Source of the DNA: Streptomyces caniscabiei
GTDB taxonomy: Bacteria > Actinomycetota > Actinomycetes > Streptomycetales > Streptomycetaceae
DNA: 64,000 nt
Direction of reading: 5' to 3'
Assembly: GCF_014930365.1 (NCBI RefSeq)
Contig: NZ_JABXWI010000008.1
Span: 186,001-250,000 of the forward strand
Shown: one piece after another, positions 43,594 through 51,585 of the stretch
Position numbering within the stretch: position 1 is the first letter of the stretch
How the letters are laid out: every line of letters starts with the position of its first letter
Translations under genes and position numbers: made by a program
The notes under the pieces: generated by a model
Seen by the model: the letters and a program-made list of their open reading frames with translations, nothing else
The model's database searches: none
What the model was told of the DNA's origin: nothing

Positions 43594-44076
43594 ATGTCCA
43601 GCGAAGGTTTCACCACCTGCCTGTGGTTCGACGGCCAGGCCGAGGAGGCGGCCGCCCACTACGTCTCGGTCTTCAAGAACTCCCGGCTCGGCCGGGTCAC
43701 CCACTACGGCGAGGGCGCCCGGCAGCCGGCCGGCTCCGTGCTCACGGTGGAGTTCACGGCCAACGGCCAGCAGTTCGTGGCGCTGAACGGGGGCCCCGAG
43801 TTCAAGTTCACCGAGGCCATCTCCTTCCAGATCCTCTGCGCCGACCAGGACGAGATCGACTACTACTGGAACAGCCTGACCGCCGAGGGTGGCGAGCCCG
43901 GCCCCTGCGGCTGGCTCAAGGACCGGTTCGGGGTCTCCTGGCAGGTCGTGCCCGCCGAACTCGTCGACATGATCAGCGACTCCGACCCGCAGAAGGTGGC
44001 CCGGGCGACCGCGGCGTTCATGGCGATGGGGAAGTTCGACCTCGCCGCCCTGCGCAAGGCGTACGCGGGCGAGTAG
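43594..44076 (+). CDS. PhnB-like VOC-superfamily protein
   Basis: A 160-residue protein of the 3-demethylubiquinone-9 methyltransferase-like/PhnB family within the VOC superfamily. It has the characteristic start [23 protein letters not shown], then [18 protein letters not shown] and a late [18 protein letters not shown] block. These are small dimeric beta-alpha-beta proteins; the family name does not imply a methyltransferase. The ATG is set by a strong GGAGGAGG ribosome site. Substrate unknown. Confidence 0.88.
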   Translation: MSSEGFTTCLWFDGQAEEAAAHYVSVFKNSRLGRVTHYGEGARQPAGSVLTVEFTANGQQFVALNGGPEFKFTEAISFQILCADQDEIDYYWNSLTAEGGEPGPCGWLKDRFGVSWQVVPAELVDMISDSDPQKVARATAAFMAMGKFDLAALRKAYAGE

Positions 44077-44092
44077 CCGTCCCCGCACCCCT

Positions 44093-44138
44093 CCCGCCCT
44101 GGTGGGAGGCCTCCGTGACGGGGCCCCACCAGGGCGGG
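44093..44138. terminator. Terminator hairpin after the VOC gene
   Basis: 14-bp perfect arms CCCGCCCTGGTGGG and CCCACCAGGGCGGG with an 18-nt loop, between the VOC gene and the terC-like gene on the same strand. Confidence 0.75.
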
Positions 44139-44234
44139 CACGAGGATTTCGGCGATTCTTTACCTGAGCCGGGTAGCGGACGCAAAGGACTGCGGTGAGG
44201 CTTTCCAGTGCACCAGCTGTTACCCGGAGGAACC

Positions 44235-45263
44235 TTGAACGTCACCCTGACCACCTGGCTGTTCACCGTCGTCGCCCTGTGCGTGCTGGTGGGGGTGGAC
44301 TTCTTCATCGGCCGAAAACCCCACGATGTGTCGCTCAAGGAGGCCGGCATCTGGTCGGCCGTCTGGATCGCCCTGGCCATCGCCTTCGGCCTCGGCGTGC
44401 TCGCCGTCGGCGGGGGCAAGCCCGCGGGCGAGTTCTTCGCGGGCTTCATCACCGAGAAGTCCCTGAGCGTCGACAACCTCTTCGTCTTCGTGCTGATCAT
44501 GGCGAAGTTCGCGGTGCCCTCGCAGTACCAGCAGCGTGTGCTGATGGTCGGCGTCCTCATGGCCCTGGTGCTCCGCGCGATCTTCATCGCGGCGGGCGCG
44601 GCGATCATCTCCAGCTTCTCCTGGGTCTTCTACATCTTCGGCGCGTTCCTGATCTACACCGCCTGGAAGCTGGTCGAGGACGCCCGCAAGGGCAGCCACG
44701 AGGAGGAGTACGAGGAGAACAAGCTCCTCAAGGCGGTGGAGAAGCGATTCGGGGTGGCCGACCGGTACCACGGCACCAAGCTGTGGATCGAGGAGAACGG
44801 CAAGCGCGTCATGACCCCGATGCTGGTCGTGATGCTCGCCATCGGTTCCACGGACGTCCTCTTCGCCCTCGACTCCATCCCCGCGATCTACGGCCTCACC
44901 CAGGACCCGTACATCGTCTTCACCGCCAACGCGTTCGCCCTGATGGGCCTGCGCCAGCTGTACTTCCTCATCGGCGGCCTGCTGAAGAAGCTCGTCCACC
45001 TCTCCTACGGCCTGTCGATCATCCTCGGCTTCATCGGCGTCAAGCTCGTCCTGCACGCGCTGCACGAGTCCGGTGTCCACGTCCCGGAGATCTCCATCCC
45101 CTTCTCCCTCGGCTTCATCGTCCTGGTCCTCGCGGTGACGACGGTGACCAGCCTGTGGGCGTCCAAGCGGCAGCAGGAGGCGGAGGCGGCCGCCACGCCG
45201 GAGGCGGAAGCGGCGAACGGCGAGGGCTCGGGCGACGACGAGCCCACGTCCCAGCGGGTCTGA
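44235..45263 (+). CDS. TerC-family integral membrane protein
   Basis: A 342-residue membrane protein of the TerC/Alx family, linked to tellurite resistance and to manganese or metal export. It has around eight or nine helices, with family blocks DFFIGRKPHDVSLKEA, the acidic EKSLSVDNLFVF and the late STDVLFALDSIPAI, whose Asp residues lie in the membrane. The C-terminal tail is Glu/Ala-rich. I place the start at TTG 44235 because a GGAGG ribosome site lies just upstream; the longer GTG 44208 start would include that site in the coding region. It ends 9 bp from a convergent gene. Confidence 0.9.
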   Translation: MNVTLTTWLFTVVALCVLVGVDFFIGRKPHDVSLKEAGIWSAVWIALAIAFGLGVLAVGGGKPAGEFFAGFITEKSLSVDNLFVFVLIMAKFAVPSQYQQRVLMVGVLMALVLRAIFIAAGAAIISSFSWVFYIFGAFLIYTAWKLVEDARKGSHEEEYEENKLLKAVEKRFGVADRYHGTKLWIEENGKRVMTPMLVVMLAIGSTDVLFALDSIPAIYGLTQDPYIVFTANAFALMGLRQLYFLIGGLLKKLVHLSYGLSIILGFIGVKLVLHALHESGVHVPEISIPFSLGFIVLVLAVTTVTSLWASKRQQEAEAAATPEAEAANGEGSGDDEPTSQRV

Positions 45264-45272
45264 GCGGCCGCC

Positions 45273-46223
45273 CTAGGGCCGGTCGGTACGCGCGGCGGCG
45301 ATGGCCCGGGTGATCTCCCGGGCCATCCGTGTGATGCCCGGGGACCGGACCGGGCACGGCCTGGGCCTGGACGTCGTCGGAGCCAGACAGAAGTGCAGGT
45401 AGTCCTGGTCGTGGTGGAGCGCGGTGCGGCCCCGGCCGGGCTGGGTGCAGTAGCCGTCGTGCTCACGTTCGTAGGCCGTGCACGGCAGGTACTGGGCCCA
45501 GGTGTAGCGGCCGGCGGCCGGGCTGACGGCCTTCCCGGCGTCCGCGACCAGATCCCCGGACGCCTCGGCCTGCTTCGTGTACAGGGCGTTCACCCGGCGT
45601 ACCCGCTCCGGCGTCATCGGGTCCGGGCCCTGGAGCACCCACACGATCCTCGGCCGGTGCTCACCACCCGCGTTCGCGATCTGCTCGGTGAGCTGCTCGG
45701 CGGCGGCCGTGTACCGCCGGAAGTACTCGGCGCGGGCCTTGCCGTAGGTCACGCCGTCCATGCAGGGCGTGTAGTCCCAGGCGTTCCCCCAGAACTGCAG
45801 GACCACATAGTCCGGGCGCAGCCGCCGCACCAGCGCGGCCGCCTTGTCCCGCGGCGGGACGAGCGACCGGTCGGCGGTGCCCTCCAGGTAGTCGCACAGG
45901 GTGGTGCCCGAGTAGGGGGCGCTGGTGTAGCGGGCGCCGAGGTCGTCCTTCAGCAGGTCGCCGAGGACGCTCTGGTTCTCCGTGGCGAGGGAGTCCCCCA
46001 GGTAGAGCACCTCGGGCGCGGGCTTCGCCGCGCCGGTGCCGCCCGTGCCGACGCCGTCGCCGGGAGGTGCCGTGGCCGCGCGCCGGTGCGTGGTCGACGA
46101 CGGGTCCGGTGCGGCGGCCGACGGCGGCGCCTGGTCCGGCGCTGACGCCGGATCCCCGCACGCGCCGAGCAGCAGCCCGGCGAGCACCGCCCCCGCCACT
46201 CCCACGATCCACGGCTTGCCCAT
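45273..46223 (-). CDS. SGNH/GDSL-hydrolase-like lipoprotein
   Basis: A 316-residue exported lipoprotein. The signal ends LLLGAC with Cys22 as the lipidation site, followed by a Pro/Ala/Thr-rich linker. The SGNH nucleophile block is LYLGDSLATENQ, followed by LRPDYVVLQFWGNAWD, which holds the Gly/Asn elements. The final catalytic His is probably in DQDYLHFCLAP. The family includes esterases and O-acetyl hydrolases that act on polysaccharides or lipids. Start ATG 46223 is chosen for the signal peptide. Substrate unknown. Confidence 0.85.
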   Translation of the reverse strand: MGKPWIVGVAGAVLAGLLLGACGDPASAPDQAPPSAAAPDPSSTTHRRAATAPPGDGVGTGGTGAAKPAPEVLYLGDSLATENQSVLGDLLKDDLGARYTSAPYSGTTLCDYLEGTADRSLVPPRDKAAALVRRLRPDYVVLQFWGNAWDYTPCMDGVTYGKARAEYFRRYTAAAEQLTEQIANAGGEHRPRIVWVLQGPDPMTPERVRRVNALYTKQAEASGDLVADAGKAVSPAAGRYTWAQYLPCTAYEREHDGYCTQPGRGRTALHHDQDYLHFCLAPTTSRPRPCPVRSPGITRMAREITRAIAAARTDRP

Positions 46224-46339
46224 ACGGCGACTCCCGCCCCGATCACCGAAAACGGCTCCCCAGGCAAGCACAGCCCGCCCCGGGGCGGAAGACCCGTGTC
46301 GGCCACGAGGGCGCCCGGTCCGGCCGGACGCCCTCGCTC

Positions 46340-46369
46340 CGTCAGGTCACGGGGCTCGTCAGGTCACGT
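46340..46369. repeat. 12-bp direct repeat CGTCAGGTCACG
   Basis: Two exact copies (46340-46351 and 46358-46369) lie just after the stop of the DUF3105 gene, with a third partial GGTCACGG copy overlapping its end. No function is apparent. Confidence 0.7.
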
Positions 46370-46371
46370 GG

Positions 46372-47049
46372 TCACGGGGTCATGCCACCCGTGCACGCGG
46401 CACCCGGCTCCGGTGTCTGCTCGCCCTGCACGTACTTGTCGAGGAACTTCTGCACGCGCGGGTCGGACGCCTTGTCCACCTTGAGCTGGTGCTCCCAAGC
46501 GCTCAGCACGATCGGCGACGACTGGTCCTCGTAGGGGCTCATGAAGGTGTACGTCGTCTTGTTCACGAGGCCGGTCAGCGACTCGACGTCCGCCTTGGCC
46601 GCCTTGTCGTTGTACGTGATCCAGACGGCGCCGTGCTCCAGCGCGTGCACCGCGTTCTCGTTCGGCACGGCCTTGGTGTACACCTGCTTGTCGCAGTTGA
46701 CCCACACCTGGTTGTGGTCGCCGCCCACGGGCGGGCTCATCTTGTAGTCGACCTTCTCGGTGACGTGGTTCTGGGTGAGCTTCGACCAGCTCTTCACGCC
46801 CTCGACCGGCGCGGCCTTCGCCTCCTCCTTCTCCTGCGCGGCGTCGATCAGGTACCAGCCGCCGCCGACGAGCCCGGCGAGGATCACACCGGTGACGCCG
46901 AGGGTGAGCAGCCGCATGCGCCGCTCACGGGCCTGCTCCGTCTTGCGTATCTCCTCCACGCGGGCACGCCGCGCCGCCTCTCGGCTCTTCGGGCTGCTGT
47001 TCTTGCCCTTCGGCGCGCTGTTCTTGGCCTTGGACTTGGATGAAGCCAT
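46372..47049 (-). CDS. DUF3105 membrane-anchored protein
   Basis: A 225-residue protein. A Lys/Arg/Ser-rich cytoplasmic tail (1-45) is followed by one membrane helix (about 46-68, LLTLGVTGVILAGLVGGGWYL) and an outer DUF3105 domain. The domain hallmarks are YKMSPPVGGDHNQVWVNC and NAVHALEHGAVWITY, with conserved His residues. Start ATG 47049 follows AGAAGGA. The function of DUF3105 is not established. The gene upstream on the same strand encodes a small His/Cys-containing membrane protein and may be co-transcribed. Confidence 0.88.
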   Translation of the reverse strand: MASSKSKAKNSAPKGKNSSPKSREAARRARVEEIRKTEQARERRMRLLTLGVTGVILAGLVGGGWYLIDAAQEKEEAKAAPVEGVKSWSKLTQNHVTEKVDYKMSPPVGGDHNQVWVNCDKQVYTKAVPNENAVHALEHGAVWITYNDKAAKADVESLTGLVNKTTYTFMSPYEDQSSPIVLSAWEHQLKVDKASDPRVQKFLDKYVQGEQTPEPGAACTGGMTP

Positions 47050-47136
47050 GGGGTGTCCTTCTCCCGGCCATGCCCGCACGGGGCACGGCGGTCCTGCGAG
47101 TCGTCTGAGGTGGTGTCGTAGGGGCCGGCGGCCGGC

Positions 47137-47589
47137 CTAGACGCGGAGCAACTGCAGTTGGTGGAGATCGGGAGGACGGGCCCGCCCCGGCCCCCGTGAG
47201 CCGTCCGACGCGACCGCGGCCGGAGCCGGGGCGGGCTGCCAGGGCGCGGCGGTGTGGTCGGCGCCCGGCAACGGCATCTGGCCCAGCACCGCGGCCGGGT
47301 CGGGGGAGTGGCAGTCGTGATCGCCAGGACTGTGGCCGCAGGGGTCGCGCTCCACCTGACGCGTGTGCGCCGTGACCGACCGGCCCGCCGCCGGCCGTCC
47401 CTCCACCGCTCGCTCCTGCGCAGGCCCCGCCGAGGCCGCCTGCGGACGCCGCTCGGGCGCCTCGCCGGAGGGCGAGCCCGCGCAGAACAACACGAACGTG
47501 GCCAGGGCGATCGCGGCCACGAGCACCAGGTGCGCCGTCCGGCCCGGGGCGCACGGCAGTGCCGTACGTCGGAACGGTCGGCCGGACAT
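47137..47589 (-). CDS. Small membrane protein with His/Cys cluster, unrecognised
   Basis: A 150-residue protein with one N-terminal membrane helix (about 20-37, LVLVAAIALATFVLFCAG) and an Ala/Pro/Gly-rich outer part. A CGHSPGDHDCHSP cluster there could bind a metal. The C-terminus PPDLHQLQLLRV looks conserved in style. I do not recognise the family. The ATG follows GAGGTG. It precedes the DUF3105 gene by 87 bp on the same strand. This reading is preferred over overlapping frames because of its clean membrane helix and ribosome site. Confidence 0.65.
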   Translation of the reverse strand: MSGRPFRRTALPCAPGRTAHLVLVAAIALATFVLFCAGSPSGEAPERRPQAASAGPAQERAVEGRPAAGRSVTAHTRQVERDPCGHSPGDHDCHSPDPAAVLGQMPLPGADHTAAPWQPAPAPAAVASDGSRGPGRARPPDLHQLQLLRV

Positions 47590-47784
47590 GGCGGCACCTC
47601 ACGCGAAGAGGCGAACGGGAGTGCGAGCGTCGCTGAAATTATCAGACGCCGCACGGCCGTGGCCCCGCCCCACGGAACTCGTGCGGGTTTCACGCGCTCC
47701 GTCCCGTTCGGCGCGCGACCGGGACCCGTCCTGGCTAGCGTGAGACCGGGGAAACCACCTGTCGAACCGAGGAGAGTGGCAGTC

Positions 47785-48594
47785 ATGGCCGCACACCCCG
47801 AGGGAGCGCCCTGCTGGGTCGACGCGATGTTCAACGACGTCGAGGGTGCCAAGAGTTTCTACGGCGAGGTCCTGGGCTGGACCTTCGGCGAGTCGTCCTC
47901 CGACTACGGCAACTACACCCAGGCGTACGCGGACGGCAAGGCGGTGGCCGCGGTCGTCCCGCCGATGCCCGGCCAGGAGGGCCAGTCCGCCTGGTGCCTG
48001 TACTTCGCCACGTCCGACGTGAACGCCACCGCCACGAAGGTCCGTGACAACGGCGGTGACGTGCTGATGGAGCCGATGCAGGTCGGCGACTTCGGCTCCA
48101 TGCTGCTGGCCCGCTCCCCGGACGGCGTCGTCTTCGGCGGCTGGCAGGCCGGCGCCCACCAGGGCTTCGAGGCGATGGGTGTGCCCGGCGCGTACATCTG
48201 GGCCGAGATCTTCACCCGGGAGCCGGAGAAGTCCGACGCGTTCTTCCCGGCCGTCTTCTCCTACCGGTCCAAGCAGATGGACGACCCCGACAGCCCGCAC
48301 ATGGACTTCCGTGTCTTCGACCTGGGGCAGAGCCCGCTCATCGGCCGGATGAAGATGACGGCGGAGGACTTCCCGCCCGAGGTGCCCTCGTACATCAACG
48401 TGTACTTCACCGTCCCCGACTGCGACGACGCGGTCGCCAAGGCCACGAAGCTGGGCGGTGTCCTGCGCTTCGGCCCGATGGACACTCCCTTCGGCCGCTT
48501 CGCCGCGCTCAGCGATCCGCAGGGCGCGTCGTTCTCGGTCATCGACGTCACCAAGACACAGGGCGAGATGCCGGAGCTCAAGGACGTCGACTGA
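47785..48594 (+). CDS. Two-domain VOC (glyoxalase-like) protein
   Basis: A 269-residue protein with two consecutive VOC/glyoxalase domains. The first starts GAPCWVDAMFNDVEGAKSFY and ends PDGVVFGGWQ. The second starts GAYIWAEIFTREPEKSDAFF and ends DPQGASFSVIDV. This layout resembles actinobacterial hydroxylase or bleomycin-resistance-like VOC proteins of unknown substrate. ATG 47785 is used; GTG 47776 in the same frame is possible. It is divergent from the small membrane protein gene. Confidence 0.9.
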   Translation: MAAHPEGAPCWVDAMFNDVEGAKSFYGEVLGWTFGESSSDYGNYTQAYADGKAVAAVVPPMPGQEGQSAWCLYFATSDVNATATKVRDNGGDVLMEPMQVGDFGSMLLARSPDGVVFGGWQAGAHQGFEAMGVPGAYIWAEIFTREPEKSDAFFPAVFSYRSKQMDDPDSPHMDFRVFDLGQSPLIGRMKMTAEDFPPEVPSYINVYFTVPDCDDAVAKATKLGGVLRFGPMDTPFGRFAALSDPQGASFSVIDVTKTQGEMPELKDVD

Positions 48595-48641
48595 GCGGAC
48601 ACGGGCACGGACGGGAACGCGCGCATGGCATGATCGAGCGC

Positions 48642-49367
48642 ATGTCGGAACGTGTTGTGGCCGCCTGCGACGGAGCCTGCAAGGGAAACCCCGGGCCGGC
48701 GGGCTGGGCCTGGGTGGTGGCCGAGGACGATGAGATCCCTGCGCGCTGGGAGGCCGGGCCGCTGGGCCGGGCCACCAACAACGTCGCCGAACTCACCGCG
48801 CTGGAGCGGCTGCTGGCGGCCACCGACCCGGCCGTCCCGATCGAGATCCGGATGGACTCCCAGTACGCCATGAAGGCGGTCACCACCTGGCTGCCCGGCT
48901 GGAAGCGCAACGGCTGGCGCACGGCCGCGGGCAAACCGGTCGCCAACCAGGAACTCGTGGTCCGTATCGACGAGTTGCTCGCCGGCCGCTCCGTGGAGTT
49001 CCGCTACGTCCCCGCCCACCAGGTCGACGGCGACCGCCTCAACGACTTCGCCGACCGCGCGGCCAGCCAGGCGGCCACCGTCCAGGAGCCCGCCGGTACC
49101 GAGCTGGGCTCCCCGGAACCGCCGGCCACGCCCGACACGGTTCCGGCCCGCCGCGCACCGGCGAAGAAGTCCGGGAAGCCGGGCGGGACCGGCGGCCGCG
49201 GTGGCTCCTCGTCCCGCTCCGGCTCCTCGTCCCGCACCATCAAGGCGAAGTTCCCCGGCCGCTGTCTCTGCGGCCGCCCGTACGCCGCGGGTGAGCCCAT
49301 CGCCAAGAACGACCAGGGCTGGGGCCACCCGGAGTGCCGTACGGCGGCGACCGCCGGGGCCGAGTAG
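48642..49367 (+). CDS. RNase H-like protein with C-terminal Cys/His zinc-type module
   Basis: A 241-residue protein. Residues 1-145 are RNase HI with the full acidic set Asp10 (CDGACKGN), Glu50 (NNVAEL), Asp72 (RMDSQYA) and Asp138 (FADRAA), plus His126 (PAHQ). It cleaves RNA in RNA-DNA hybrids. A Pro/Ala/Ser-rich linker leads to a C-terminal module FPGRCLCGRPYAAGEPI followed by HPEC, a pattern suited to zinc binding. ATG 48642 is preferred; ATG 48630 adds four residues. It stands 47 bp after the VOC gene. Confidence 0.9.
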   Translation: MSERVVAACDGACKGNPGPAGWAWVVAEDDEIPARWEAGPLGRATNNVAELTALERLLAATDPAVPIEIRMDSQYAMKAVTTWLPGWKRNGWRTAAGKPVANQELVVRIDELLAGRSVEFRYVPAHQVDGDRLNDFADRAASQAATVQEPAGTELGSPEPPATPDTVPARRAPAKKSGKPGGTGGRGGSSSRSGSSSRTIKAKFPGRCLCGRPYAAGEPIAKNDQGWGHPECRTAATAGAE

Positions 49368-49400
49368 GCCGCCGGGCGGGAGACCACCAGGGCGTGCGCG

Positions 49401-49853
49401 TCACACGACGGTGCCGCGCCACTCCCCGGTCTCCCGGCCGCGCTCCTCGATGAACTTCTTGAAGCGCTGCAGGTCGCCCTTGGTCTGCCGCTTCACCACG
49501 CCCAGCTTGTCGGCCACCTTCTCGGCGGTGCCCTCCGGCTGGAACTCCATCTGCAGCATCACCTTGGTGCGCCCCTCGGCGAGGTGGTGGAAGGTGACGA
49601 CACCGGCCTGCCGGGCCTCACCGGAGACGGTCGTCCACGCGACCCGCTCGTCCGGGACCTGCTCGGTGATCTCCGCGTCGAACTCCCGGTGCACACCGTC
49701 CACCTCGGTCACCCAGTGCGTGAGCGTGTCCGACCGCTGCTCGATCCGCTCGACCCCGCTCATGAACTCGGGGAACGTCTCGAACTGCGTCCACTGGTTG
49801 TAGGCGGTCCGTACCGGGACCTGGACCTCGACGGACTCCTCGATCTGGGTCAT
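49401..49853 (-). CDS. SRPBCC (polyketide cyclase/START-like) family protein
   Basis: A 150-residue helix-grip protein. It has the N-terminal strand VEVQVPVRTAYNQWTQFETFPEFMSGV and the C-terminal long helix GDLQRFKKFIEERG, typical of actinobacterial SRPBCC proteins that bind a hydrophobic ligand in a central cavity. No catalytic residues can be assigned. It converges on the RNase H gene and lies 97 bp after melC2 on the same strand. Confidence 0.88.
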   Translation of the reverse strand: MTQIEESVEVQVPVRTAYNQWTQFETFPEFMSGVERIEQRSDTLTHWVTEVDGVHREFDAEITEQVPDERVAWTTVSGEARQAGVVTFHHLAEGRTKVMLQMEFQPEGTAEKVADKLGVVKRQTKGDLQRFKKFIEERGRETGEWRGTVV

Positions 49854-49950
49854 CGGGCGCCTCCCTCACATCGGTTCTCGTTGCGGTCGCGACCGGGTCG
49901 CCCCGGCCGCGTCCGGCGCGAGTACCCAGGTCCCCGGCGGATCAACGTCC

Positions 49951-50775
49951 TCAGGCCGCGTCGAACGTGTAGTGCGGGGTGTGGTCCAGCAACGCCGCCG
50001 GGGTCGTGTCGTTCCACGGCTTCATGGTCTCGTTCAGGTCGACCACGTTCGGCGTCCCGGCCGCCGGTGCGTACGCCGAGCCCGGGTGCAGCTGCTGCCA
50101 GTCGGCCCACAGCTTGTCGATGAACGCGTGGTGCAGCCAGAACACCGGGTCGTTGGGGGAGACCCCGGTGCCCATCTGGCCGCCCACCCAGACGTGCACC
50201 CGGTTGTGGAGGTTGACGCCCCGCCACCCCTCCAGGTGGTTGCGGAAGCCGTCCGAGGCACTGTTCCAGGGCGCCATGTCGTACGTCGACATCGCGAGCA
50301 CCGAGTCCACCTCCGCCCGCGTCGGCAACTGCCGCACCGCGCCGCCGAGGGAGCGTCGCAGATAGGTGCGGCCGTCGATGCGCACATTGATGGGCCAGTT
50401 CCCGGTGGACGCCGCGAACGGCCCGTCCATCACCCGACCGTCGCGGCTGCGCCCGGTGCCGCCCAGGAAGTCGGGTGCCCAGAGGGAGGACCGTGCCGTG
50501 CGGTCGGCCGTCCAGTCCCAGTAGGGCAGGGCGACGGTGGGGTCCACGGACTGGAGGGCCCGTTCGAACTCCAGCAGGAATCTGCGGTGCCAGGGCAGGA
50601 AGGACGGCGAACGGTGGCCGGTGCGCTCGCCGTTGTCCGTGTCGCCGAGGATGAACGCGTTGTGCGTCGTGACGAACTCGTCGTAGCGGCCGGAGCGCTT
50701 CAGCGCGATCAGCGCGTCGACGAAGCGCCGCTTCTCGTCGGCGGTCAGGGTCGCCTGGTTCTTGCGTGTGGTCAT
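49951..50775 (-). CDS. melC2: Tyrosinase MelC2
   Basis: A 274-residue type-3 dicopper tyrosinase that oxidises tyrosine to dopaquinone in melanin synthesis. All six copper ligands are in place and numbered as in known Streptomyces enzymes: CuA His38, His54, His63 and CuB His190, His194, His216. There is no signal peptide; secretion depends on the MelC1 caddie protein. An AAGGAG ribosome site precedes the ATG. It lies downstream of melC1 in a bicistronic operon. Confidence 0.97.
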   Translation of the reverse strand: MTTRKNQATLTADEKRRFVDALIALKRSGRYDEFVTTHNAFILGDTDNGERTGHRSPSFLPWHRRFLLEFERALQSVDPTVALPYWDWTADRTARSSLWAPDFLGGTGRSRDGRVMDGPFAASTGNWPINVRIDGRTYLRRSLGGAVRQLPTRAEVDSVLAMSTYDMAPWNSASDGFRNHLEGWRGVNLHNRVHVWVGGQMGTGVSPNDPVFWLHHAFIDKLWADWQQLHPGSAYAPAAGTPNVVDLNETMKPWNDTTPAALLDHTPHYTFDAA

Positions 50776-50806
50776 GGCTCTGCGGCTCCTTGCGGTGTTT
50801 CCGGTG

Positions 50807-50832
50807 GTGCGTGTGCGTGTGCGTGTGCGTGC
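50807..50832. repeat. (GTGCGT)4 repeat between melC1 and melC2
   Basis: Four exact tandem hexamers plus two bases in the 88-bp intergenic spacer, downstream of the melC1 stop and upstream of the melC2 ribosome site. Length variation would alter the spacing but not the coding sequence. Confidence 0.85.
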
Positions 50833-50863
50833 TGCGGTTGCCGGCGCGATCGCGGGCGGCGGG

Positions 50864-51247
50864 TCAGCTGAAGGGGACGAGACGTGCGCCCTGGAGTTCG
50901 TCGACCGCCGCGCGGGCCGCGGCGCGCGGTGTCGGCACGGGGGAGTAGTGGCTGACGACGCTGATCCAGCTGCCGTCGGCGTTCCGCATCACATGCAGCT
51001 CCGCCTCGTCGACGAACACCGCGTACCCGGTGCCGTGGTGGTGGCCGCCGCCCTCGGTCGGGCGCCCCTGTATCCGGCGACCCCGGTAGACCTCGTCGAA
51101 GGGCTGGAGGCCCTGGTGACCGTCGTGGTCGCCGTGGCCCTCGTGGCTGCCGTGGTCGTCCGCGGCCGCCGCGGTGAGCGGGGCTCCGACGGTCACGGCG
51201 AGGGCCGCCGCGGCCCCGAGAGCGTGGCGTCGGGTGATGTCGGGCAT
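50864..51247 (-). CDS. melC1: Tyrosinase cofactor (copper caddie) MelC1
   Basis: A 127-residue tyrosinase cofactor. A Tat-type signal ([15 protein letters not shown]) is followed by a His-rich stretch ([17 protein letters not shown], residues 30-46) and the conserved [29 protein letters not shown] and SHYSPVPTP blocks. MelC1 binds MelC2, delivers copper and carries it through the Tat pathway. Start ATG 51247 follows AGGAGG. Confidence 0.96.
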   Translation of the reverse strand: MPDITRRHALGAAAALAVTVGAPLTAAAADDHGSHEGHGDHDGHQGLQPFDEVYRGRRIQGRPTEGGGHHHGTGYAVFVDEAELHVMRNADGSWISVVSHYSPVPTPRAAARAAVDELQGARLVPFS

Positions 51248-51585
51248 GCGAAAACCTCCTGGGAAAGGGGTGATTGATGACCCGTCATACCTATCCACCC
51301 GCTGTGCGGCGGGAGAAATCCCAGGAAACCGGTTGGCCGTGATCAGGACAATCGCGGATATGTCGTGCAAGGTTGAACAAAGATGATCTTGTTGTGGCGG
51401 CCCCGTGGGCGCGGATGGAGGGAGATATTCCGGCCGGTGGCGGCGACGGCGCCGATGATCTTGCGGTACGGGCCCGGGGTGCGTGGCCGGCGTCACGCGG
51501 GCAAAGTGGCGTGAATCCGGAGTGGTCGCACGCTGCTACTCTTCGTGGTCAATTGATCGCTTTGCGCAGCGAAATGGGAGTGTGC
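51248..51585. other. Intergenic region with divergent promoters of melC and the FAD monooxygenase
   Basis: 338 bp, noticeably less GC-rich than the surroundings near 51290-51400. It contains a 10-bp direct repeat GATGATCTTG (51382-51391 and 51454-51463), the first copy inside an imperfect dyad AACAAAGATGATCTTGTT. No gene is supported here; upstream extension of the monooxygenase frame lacks family similarity. Confidence 0.6.

Noticed and set aside
44139-44234. Possible yybP-ykoY manganese riboswitch ahead of the TerC gene
   Set aside because: Such riboswitches control some TerC/Alx genes, but I could not find the expected paired junction sequence in this short leader.
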